Shown: in pieces, positions 6,249 through 11,825 of the stretch
Position numbering within the stretch: position 1 is the first letter of the stretch
Layout: each line of letters starts with the position of its first letter
Assembly: GCA_018882485.1 (NCBI GenBank)
Contig: VERU01000039.1
Coordinates: 1-11,825 of the forward strand
DNA from: Rhodoferax sp.
GTDB taxonomy: Bacteria > Pseudomonadota > Gammaproteobacteria > Burkholderiales > Burkholderiaceae_C
Reading direction: 5' to 3'
Length of the DNA stretch: 11,825 nt
Position numbers and translations under genes: made by a program
Notes under the pieces: model-generated
Database searches by the model: none
What the model was told of the DNA's origin: nothing
The model's input: only the letters and a program-made list of their open reading frames with translations

Positions 6249-7598
6249 ATGGGACATAGCCTCAACGCTGCGCTGCTGCAGCGCGACCATCGCCATCTGG
6301 TTCATTCGCTGCACAGCGAAAAAACCCATCTTGACGGCCGGGTCTGGGTGCGTGGCGAAGGCTGCGAACTGCTGGATGCCGACGGCAACCGGTACATCGA
6401 CGCGATGTCGGGTCTTTGGAATGTGACGCTGGGTTATGGACAACCGGCGCTGGTTCAGGCGGCCGCCAGCCAGATGGGCGAACTGGCCTATGCCTCGGGT
6501 TACTCGGGCAGCAGCAACCTGCGCGCCATGGAGCTGGCGGAGCGGCTGGCCTCGCTGTGCTACCCATCCATCAACCGCTTCTTTTTCACATCGGGTGGCG
6601 GCGAGTCCACCGACAGCACCATCAAGACGGCCCGCTATTACTGGAAGGCCATGGGCAAGCCGGGCAAGTACAAGACGATCAGCCTGATGGGCGGGTACCA
6701 CGGCACCACGCTGGCCAGCATGTGCGCCACCGGGATGCCGGCTTACTGGCCTTCTTTCGAACCCCGCATGCCGGGATTCGTGCACATTCCCAACCATGAC
6801 CGCTACCGCTATCCCGCAGTCGAAGGGCAGGACCCCGGCCTGGCCGCTGCCAACGAACTGGAGCGGGCCATCCTCGCCGAGGGGCCCGACAGCGTGGCGC
6901 TGTTCCTGATCGAGCCGGTCTGCGGAGCCGGAGCCTATGTGCCGCCCCCTGGGTACCTGCAACGCATACGCGAAATCTGCGATCGCTACGAAGTGCTGCT
7001 GGCCGCCGACGAGGTGATCACCGGGTTCGGCCGAACCGGACGCCTGTTTGCGCTGGATCACTGGGGCATCGAGCCGGATCTGGTCCAGTTTGCCAAGGGC
7101 ATCACCAGCGGATACGTGCCGCTGGGGGGAGTCGGGCTGTCGGACCGGGTGGCCGAGGTGTTTGACCGGGCCGATAGCGTACCCTGGATGCACTGCTACA
7201 CCTACAGCGGCCATCCGGTCGCCTGCGCGGTGGCCCTGGCCACGCTGGACGTGATTGAATCCCAGCGGCTGGTGGAAGCCGCCACCCGCCTGGGAGACCG
7301 CTTGCACCAGGGCCTGCGGAATGCGCTCGGTGACCACCCTCATGTCGGAGACATCCGGGGATTGGGACTCATGGCGGGTGTGGAACTGGTCGCTGATCGC
7401 TCCAGCAAGGCCAGTTTCGACCCGGCCCGCAAAATCGGGCCGGCAGTGATCTCCGAAGCCCGGCAGCGCGGTGTCGTCACCCGGGGCCGCGGCGATACGA
7501 TTTATTTGGGTCCGGCACTGGTGGCCAGCGAGGCCCTTGTGGACCGGGTGGTCGACGTCATCGCCGACTCCGTGCGCTGCGTCATCGACGGCACCTGA
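6249..7598 (+). CDS. Class III PLP-dependent aminotransferase
   Basis: A 449-residue cytoplasmic fold-type I enzyme of the omega-amino acid/diamine:pyruvate aminotransferase group. It moves the amino group of a terminal (often non-alpha) amine to a keto acid such as pyruvate. Visible PLP site features are TSGGGES (114-120, phosphate loop), GGYHGTT (148-154, Tyr150 stacking on the ring), IEPVCGAGAY with the conserved Glu, AADEVITGFGRTG with Asp254 binding the ring nitrogen, and the Schiff-base Lys283 in FAKGITSGYVPLGG. All key residues are present and the length is normal, so it should be active. ATG 6249 has GGAG at 6238-6241. It is last in the operon opposite lysR. With the PotABCD-like importer nearby, an imported amine or amino acid is the likely amino donor. 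The exact substrate cannot be told; taurine, beta-alanine, putrescine and similar donors are all possible. Confidence 0.92.
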   Translation: MGHSLNAALLQRDHRHLVHSLHSEKTHLDGRVWVRGEGCELLDADGNRYIDAMSGLWNVTLGYGQPALVQAAASQMGELAYASGYSGSSNLRAMELAERLASLCYPSINRFFFTSGGGESTDSTIKTARYYWKAMGKPGKYKTISLMGGYHGTTLASMCATGMPAYWPSFEPRMPGFVHIPNHDRYRYPAVEGQDPGLAAANELERAILAEGPDSVALFLIEPVCGAGAYVPPPGYLQRIREICDRYEVLLAADEVITGFGRTGRLFALDHWGIEPDLVQFAKGITSGYVPLGGVGLSDRVAEVFDRADSVPWMHCYTYSGHPVACAVALATLDVIESQRLVEAATRLGDRLHQGLRNALGDHPHVGDIRGLGLMAGVELVADRSSKASFDPARKIGPAVISEARQRGVVTRGRGDTIYLGPALVASEALVDRVVDVIADSVRCVIDGT

Positions 7599-7633
7599 GC
7601 CCGCACACAGGTCTCCGCATCCCACCTGCGGGC
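7599..7633. terminator. GC-rich inverted repeat between converging genes
   Basis: GCCCGC (7599-7604) with AGGT (7609-7612) pairs with ACCT-GCGGGC (7624-7633), with four unpaired bases in the left arm. It begins right after the aminotransferase stop and ends 19 bases before the typA stop. No T-tract follows on either strand, so it may act as a transcript-end stabiliser or a weak bidirectional terminator. Confidence 0.35.
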
Positions 7634-7652
7634 CCGGTCCCGGTGTGAGGCG

Positions 7653-9485
7653 TCAGACCGATTCGCGGCTGGCTCGCTTGCGTTCGTGCTCCTTCAGGTG
7701 CCGCTTGCGCAGTCGGATCGACTTGGGCGTGATTTCCACCAGTTCATCGTCCTCGATGAATTCCACCGCGTACTCCAGCGTGAGCTGGATGGGGGGAGTG
7801 ATCTTGATGGCGTCTTCCTTGCCACTGACACGGAAATTGGTCAGCTGCTTCATGCGCACCGCATTGACCACCAGGTCGTTGTCCCGGCTGTGGATGCCCA
7901 CGATCATGCCTTCGTACACCGGATCGCCCGGCTTGACGAACATGCGCCCCCGATCATCGAGCTTGCCCAGCGCGTAAGTCACGATTTCGCCGTCGTCCAT
8001 GCTGATCAGTACACCGTTCTTGCGGCTCTCGATCTCGCCCCGAAAGGCTTCGTAACCGTCGAAGATGTTGCTGGCCAGGCCGGTGCCACGGGTCAGGTTC
8101 AGGAACTCGTTCTGGAATCCGATCAGACCCCGGGCGGGGATGCGGTACTCCAGCCGCACGCGCCCTCGTCCATCGGGTTCCATGTTCACCAGATCCCCGC
8201 GGCGCAACCCCAAGGCCTGCATCACGCCGCCCTGATGGCCCTCCTCGATATCGACGGTGAGCATTTCGATCGGCTCCTGCTTCTCGCCATGGACTTGCCG
8301 GAACACCACGCGGGGTTTGGAGACGGCCAGCTCGTAGCCCTCACGCCGCATGTTTTCCAGCAGGATGGTCAGGTGCAGCTCACCCCGTCCGGAGACCTCG
8401 TAGACGCCATCCTCGTCGGTATCGCTGACCCGCAGTGCGACGTTGGACTGCAGTTCCCGGTCCAGCCGGTCGCGCAACTGGCGGCTGGTGACGAACTTGC
8501 CCTCGCGGCCGGCCAGCGGCGAGGTGTTGACGCAGAAATTCATGGTCAGCGTGGGTTCGTCAACCCGCAGCATGGGCAAAGGTGCCGGTGCCAGGGGGTC
8601 GGTGAGGGTCACGCCAATGCCCACCTGGTCCACGCCACTGACCAGCACGATGTCACCCGGGCCGGCCTGGGTGGCCGGAACCCGCTCCAGACCCTCGAAC
8701 TTGAGCACCTGCTGCACCTTGGCCCGTCCGGCCTGTCCATCGAGTCCCTGCATGACCAGCACGTCCTGGCCGGCGCGCAGAGTCCCCTGGCTGATACGTC
8801 CGACTCCGATCCGTCCCACATAGGTCGAGTAATCGAGCGACGAAATCTGCAACTGCAGCGGCGCCTGGGGATTGCCCTGATTGGCCGGCACATGCTGCAG
8901 CACGGTATCGAACAGCGGCGCGAGATCCGGCCCCCACTGCTCGCCCACTGCGCCTTCGGACAGGCTGGCCCAGCCGTTGAGACCCGAGGCATACACCACC
9001 GGGAAGTCGAGCTGCTCCTCGGTGGCGCCGAGTTTGTCGAACAGATCGAAGGCGGCATTGATCACGTAATCGGGGCGAGAGCCCGGACGGTCCACCTTGT
9101 TGACCACGACGATGGGCTTGAGGCCCAGTGCCAGCGCCTTCTTGGTCACGAACCGGGTCTGCGGCATCGGTCCCTCGACCGCATCGATCAGCAGGATCAC
9201 CCCGTCCACCATGCTCAACGCCCGCTCCACCTCACCGCCAAAGTCGGCATGTCCAGGGGTATCGACGATGTTGATGTGGGTGCCCTTCCAGCTGACGGCG
9301 CAGTTCTTGGCCAGGATGGTGATACCCCGCTCCTTTTCGAGGTCGTTGTTGTCCATCACCCGTTCGGCGACTTTCTCGTTGGTTCGAAACGTGCCGCTCT
9401 GGCGCAGCAGCATGTCGACCAGGGTGGTCTTGCCGTGGTCCACGTGGGCGATGATGGCGATGTTGCGGATCTGCTGGGTGCTCAT
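7653..9485 (-). CDS. typA: Ribosome-associated GTPase TypA/BipA
   Basis: A 610-residue translational GTPase of the EF-G family that binds ribosomes and assists 50S assembly and stress adaptation; family length is about 605. G-motifs are in place: AHVDHGKT (13-20), DTPG (75-78) and NKVD (129-132). [11 protein letters not shown] (51-61) is the switch I region, and VYASGLNGW supplies the G5 loop. EF-G-like domains II, III and V and the TypA-specific C-terminal domain follow, ending in a basic tail ([14 protein letters not shown]). The open frame continues upstream, but [20 protein letters not shown] is the conserved start. That ATG overlaps the truB stop as ATGA, so translation is coupled. The upstream region lacks a strong Shine-Dalgarno (only GAAAG about ten bases away). 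Confident. Confidence 0.97.
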   Translation of the reverse strand: MSTQQIRNIAIIAHVDHGKTTLVDMLLRQSGTFRTNEKVAERVMDNNDLEKERGITILAKNCAVSWKGTHINIVDTPGHADFGGEVERALSMVDGVILLIDAVEGPMPQTRFVTKKALALGLKPIVVVNKVDRPGSRPDYVINAAFDLFDKLGATEEQLDFPVVYASGLNGWASLSEGAVGEQWGPDLAPLFDTVLQHVPANQGNPQAPLQLQISSLDYSTYVGRIGVGRISQGTLRAGQDVLVMQGLDGQAGRAKVQQVLKFEGLERVPATQAGPGDIVLVSGVDQVGIGVTLTDPLAPAPLPMLRVDEPTLTMNFCVNTSPLAGREGKFVTSRQLRDRLDRELQSNVALRVSDTDEDGVYEVSGRGELHLTILLENMRREGYELAVSKPRVVFRQVHGEKQEPIEMLTVDIEEGHQGGVMQALGLRRGDLVNMEPDGRGRVRLEYRIPARGLIGFQNEFLNLTRGTGLASNIFDGYEAFRGEIESRKNGVLISMDDGEIVTYALGKLDDRGRMFVKPGDPVYEGMIVGIHSRDNDLVVNAVRMKQLTNFRVSGKEDAIKITPPIQLTLEYAVEFIEDDELVEITPKSIRLRKRHLKEHERKRASRESV

Positions 9486-10579
9486 GAAAACAACTTTCGT
9501 TCGGTTCCGGTCTGGGGGCTGGGGGATGACGGGCGGGACAGGGCCGAGTGGTCGGGAGGTTCGTGCTGCACCAGCAACTGCCGGACCTCCACCGGGCTGA
9601 GCAGCCGCTGCGGGATCAGCTCTCCCGCCCGGATCGAGGCGACGCCCAGCAGGGCACCGCGTTGCGGGCCATAGACCACCGCCCGCGGCGCGTCGGGCCA
9701 GGAGCCTCTGCGACGCAGACCGCTGAGGAACCTGCCGGATTCCCCGGCATCCAGCCGGACCGGTACGTGGTCCGCCAGCAGCACCTCGATCGGCTGCAGG
9801 ATGGCCAGAGCCTGTTCGGGAGACAGGGCCTCCAGCTCGTCCATCGTCAGGCACTGCGCCAGGGTGTAGCCGCCGCTGCCCGTGCGGCGCAGGCTGGCCA
9901 GATGGGCTCCGCATCCCAGGGCTGCACCGATGTCCTCGGCCAGGGTGCGGATGTAGGTCCCCTTGCTGCAGCGGACTTCAATTTCTATAGCGTGCTCACC
10001 AGTATCCATGCGGGTTAGAGCCAGTTTCAGCTCATAAATTTGAACGGGCCTCGGCTGCCTCTCGATGACTTCGCCGGCACGGGCGTAGTCGTAGAGGGGC
10101 CGCCCGTCCACCTTCAGCGCACTGTGCATGGGCGGCAGTTGCAGGATGGGCCCGGTCATGGCCGTGGCCACCCGCTGGAGCTGCTCGTCGCAAACGTCCA
10201 CGGGCCGGCGTTCGACGACGTCACCCTCCCGGTCTCCGGTGCTGGTGCGAACCCCCAGGATGGCCACGGCCCGGTAGCTCTTGTCGGCATCGATGTGCGA
10301 CTGCCCGAACTTGGTTGCGGCCCCGAAACACAGGGGCAACACACCGGTCGCCAGGGGATCCAGCGTTCCGGTGTGTCCTGCCTTCTCGGCGCGCAACAGC
10401 CAGCGGGCCTTTTGCAAGGCCTGGTGGCTGGTCATGCCGATCGGCTTGTCCAGCAACAGGACGCCGTGCACGGGGCGGCGCTGGACCCGCTGTCGGGTGC
10501 GGGTCGTTGCAGCGGCGGCAGCCGATGGGGCCTCCCCCAAGGAGACCACGGCCCCCTGGGGTGACCTGGCGGGGTACAT
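9482..10579 (-). CDS. truB: tRNA pseudouridine(55) synthase TruB
   Basis: A 365-residue enzyme that converts U55 to pseudouridine in the T-loop of tRNAs. The catalytic Asp74 is in [15 protein letters not shown]. Other family motifs are [11 protein letters not shown] (41-51), the YRA region (102-104), [19 protein letters not shown] (149-167) and [15 protein letters not shown] (204-218), followed by a PUA-like C-terminal part. It is about 50 residues longer than usual. The excess is an Ala/Arg-rich, unconserved N-terminus (about 1-35) and a Pro/Ser-rich tail (about 337-365). Residues 179-201 are encoded by a conspicuously AT-richer imperfect palindrome (see the repeat feature). ATG 10579 lies two bases after the rbfA stop with AGGAC upstream, so I keep this start. 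The gene overlaps typA by four bases. Confidence 0.96.
   Translation of the reverse strand: MYPARSPQGAVVSLGEAPSAAAAATTRTRQRVQRRPVHGVLLLDKPIGMTSHQALQKARWLLRAEKAGHTGTLDPLATGVLPLCFGAATKFGQSHIDADKSYRAVAILGVRTSTGDREGDVVERRPVDVCDEQLQRVATAMTGPILQLPPMHSALKVDGRPLYDYARAGEVIERQPRPVQIYELKLALTRMDTGEHAIEIEVRCSKGTYIRTLAEDIGAALGCGAHLASLRRTGSGGYTLAQCLTMDELEALSPEQALAILQPIEVLLADHVPVRLDAGESGRFLSGLRRRGSWPDAPRAVVYGPQRGALLGVASIRAGELIPQRLLSPVEVRQLLVQHEPPDHSALSRPSSPSPQTGTERKLFS
9977..10044. repeat. AT-richer imperfect palindrome inside truB (candidate dispersed repeat)
   Basis: This 68-base stretch has ends TTCAATTT (9977-9984) and AAATTTGAA (10036-10044) that are inverted copies with one base of difference. Inside lie CTATAGC (9985-9991) and GTTAGAG (10014-10020), a partly matching inner pair. 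My hand count gives about 40% GC, far below the surrounding gene. The minus strand reads TTTATGAGCTGAAACTGGCTC then TAAC, close to a short element I remember as common between Comamonadaceae genes (AGCTGAAA..GGCTCTAGCGC...GCTATCAA). It is read through in frame as truB residues 179-201, between two conserved motifs. Confidence 0.5.
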
Positions 10580-10581
10580 GC

Positions 10582-10950
10582 TCAGTCGTCCTGTGCCCGG
10601 GAAGCGACCGCACGGGCGATCAAGGCGTTCATGTCGGCCGCCCGCTCGGTGGTGCGGTCGAACACGAAATGCAGGGTGGGCACGGTGTGGATGTGCAGCC
10701 GCTTGAACAGACAGGCCCGCAAAAAGCCGGCAGCCTGGTTGAGCCCCGTTTCACAGGCCTGGGTATCCCCCTGCAACAGGCTGAAAAAAACCTTGGCATG
10801 GGCGTAATCCGGGCTCACCTCGACCGACTGGATGGTGATCAGTCCCACCCGGGGGTCCTTCAGCTCACGGGCGATGAGTTCGGTCAGATCCCGCTGGATC
10901 TGATCCGCCACCCGAAAGCCACGATTGGGCGAACTCGACTTCTTGCGCAA
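10582..10950 (-). CDS. rbfA: 30S ribosome-binding factor RbfA
   Basis: A 122-residue single-KH-domain protein that helps 16S rRNA 5' end maturation and late 30S assembly, especially in the cold. Visible family features are [44 protein letters not shown] in pieces along residues 13-56, the NQAAGFLR helix (71-78, the AxG kink that replaces the KH GxxG loop) and [10 protein letters not shown] (91-100). No ATG or GTG lies between the infB stop and the conserved start, so TTG at 10950 is the best start: it gives [16 protein letters not shown] and the usual length. AGAGG lies eight bases upstream. An ATG further upstream (11058) would overlap infB by about 90 bases and add an unrelated leader. The gap to infB is 17 bases; truB follows after two. 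Confidence 0.94.
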   Translation of the reverse strand: MRKKSSSPNRGFRVADQIQRDLTELIARELKDPRVGLITIQSVEVSPDYAHAKVFFSLLQGDTQACETGLNQAAGFLRACLFKRLHIHTVPTLHFVFDRTTERAADMNALIARAVASRAQDD

Positions 10951-10958
10951 GGCTGCAA

Positions 10959-10963
10959 CCTCT
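10959..10963 (-). promoter_or_regulatory. Ribosome binding site supporting the rbfA TTG start
   Basis: On the minus strand AGAGG lies between the infB stop and TTG 10950, with an eight-base spacer. This is the strongest site available and decides the TTG start. Confidence 0.65.
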
Positions 10964-10967
10964 GCCC

Positions 10968-11825
10968 TTACAGCGTACGGGCAATTTCGCGGATTTCGAA
11001 GAACTCCAGCACGTCGCCTTCCTGGATGTCGTTGTAGTTGCGGATGTTCAGGCCGCACTCGAAGCCTTCCTTGACTTCCTTGACATCGTCCTTGAAGCGC
11101 TTGAGCGAATCCAGCTCGCCGGTGAATACCACCACGTTGTTGCGCAGCAGCCGCAGCCGGGCCGAGCGCCGCACCAGCCCGGACAGCACCATGCAGCCGG
11201 CAATGGAGCCGATCTTGGAGACCTTGAAGACCTGCCGGATCTCCGCACTGCCGATCACTTCTTCCTTCTTCTCCGGCGCGAGCATGCCCGACATGGCCGC
11301 CTTCAGTTCATCGACCGCGTCGTAAATGATGTTGTAGTAACGGATATCGACCCCGTTGCCTTCGGCGAGCTTGCGCGCACCCGCGTCGGCACGGGTGTTG
11401 AAACCGATGATCACCGCCTTCGAGGCGATGGCCAGGTTGACGTCGGACTCGCTGATCCCGCCCACTGCTGCAAACACCAGCTGCACCTTGACCTCGTCGG
11501 TGGACAGCTTGAGCAGCGACTGCGCCAGCGCCTCCTGGGAACCCTGCACGTCGGCCTTGACGATGATGGGCACCGTCTTGACCTCGCCGGCGGTCATCTC
11601 GCTGAACATGTTTTCCAGCTTGGCCGCCTGCTGCTTGGCCAGTTTGGTGTTGCGGAACTTGCCGGCACGGTAGGTGGCGATTTCACGGGCGCGACGCTCG
11701 TCGGACATCACCATGAATTCGTCGCCAGCCTGCGGCACCTCGGTCAAGCCCTGGATTTCCACCGGGATGGACGGACCGGCTGCCTTGATGGGCTGACCGT
11801 TCTCGTCGAGCATGGCGCGCACCCG
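10968..11825 (-). CDS. infB: Translation initiation factor IF-2 (3' part)
   Basis: The C-terminal 285 residues of IF-2, cut by the window edge; the coding frame runs through base 11825, so the GTG at 11822 is an internal Val, not a start. The fragment aligns closely with E. coli IF-2 from the end of domain II ([21 protein letters not shown]) through the linker helix ([20 protein letters not shown]), domain C1 ([29 protein letters not shown]) and the tRNA-binding domain C2 ([54 protein letters not shown]). C2 recognises formyl-methionyl initiator tRNA. The GTPase domain lies outside the window. It is the first gene seen of the infB-rbfA-truB-typA unit. Confidence 0.98.
   Translation of the reverse strand, partial: RVRAMLDENGQPIKAAGPSIPVEIQGLTEVPQAGDEFMVMSDERRAREIATYRAGKFRNTKLAKQQAAKLENMFSEMTAGEVKTVPIIVKADVQGSQEALAQSLLKLSTDEVKVQLVFAAVGGISESDVNLAIASKAVIIGFNTRADAGARKLAEGNGVDIRYYNIIYDAVDELKAAMSGMLAPEKKEEVIGSAEIRQVFKVSKIGSIAGCMVLSGLVRRSARLRLLRNNVVVFTGELDSLKRFKDDVKEVKEGFECGLNIRNYNDIQEGDVLEFFEIREIARTL

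Noticed and set aside
5805..7625. Open frame of about 600 codons on the minus strand opposite EthD and the aminotransferase
   Set aside because: No domain and low-complexity composition; the plus-strand aminotransferase with all PLP residues explains the region.
7686..9674. Open frame of about 660 codons on the plus strand opposite typA
   Set aside because: No family resemblance; it is the complement of the conserved TypA coding sequence and reflects its codon bias.
9486..9914. Longer TypA with an N-terminal extension to 9914
   Set aside because: The extension overlaps truB in another frame and has low-complexity sequence; the conserved TypA start is at 9485.
10951..11058. RbfA starting at the ATG at 11058
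   Set aside because: It would overlap the conserved end of IF-2 by about 90 bases and add a leader unlike RbfA.
1..11825. CRISPR array, tRNA, rRNA or insertion sequence
   Set aside because: No evenly spaced direct repeats, cloverleaf sequence, rRNA motif or transposase protein was seen on either strand; the Tn5 end at base 1 is a library adapter, not a resident transposon.

Overview
The window looks like chromosomal DNA of a high-GC betaproteobacterium, most likely order Burkholderiales and probably family Comamonadaceae. Three things suggest this: GC-rich codon use throughout, the conserved order infB-rbfA-truB-typA on the minus strand, and a short AT-richer palindromic repeat inside truB that resembles, from memory, a repeat dispersed in Comamonadaceae genomes. 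No search was run, so the family-level call is inference. Bases 1-20 are not genomic: they are a Tn5/Nextera mosaic-end adapter with one extra G, so the window begins at an untrimmed contig edge.

Left part (21-4330, plus strand): a PotABCD-type ABC importer operon. It holds the 3' part of the ATPase gene, a periplasmic solute-binding protein, a permease with an unusually large periplasmic insert, a second permease (overlapping start), and a small protein of the dihydroneopterin aldolase (FolB) fold that seems to lack the usual catalytic residues. A hairpin region follows, where this operon meets a converging lysR gene.

Middle (4380-7598): a LysR-type regulator (minus strand) is divergent from a three-gene plus-strand operon. 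That operon encodes a PF06684/DUF1185 'amino acid synthesis' protein, an EthD-domain protein and a class III PLP aminotransferase. The divergent spacer carries a clean ATC-N9-GAT LysR-type box. Together with the importer, this looks like one uptake-and-conversion module for an amino compound (amino acid, diamine or polyamine-like). The substrate cannot be read from the sequence, and the roles of the FolB-like, PF06684 and EthD proteins are unknown. This is the most interesting part of the window.

Right part (7653-11825, minus strand): the housekeeping translation cluster infB (3' part), rbfA (probable TTG start), truB and typA, in that transcriptional order, with tight spacing and an ATGA overlap between truB and typA. 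A GC-rich hairpin lies between the converging aminotransferase and typA genes.

I saw no tRNA, rRNA, CRISPR array, insertion sequence or prophage gene. Every stretch over 300 bases is coding; the longest non-coding gap is the 104-base lysR/PF06684 spacer.
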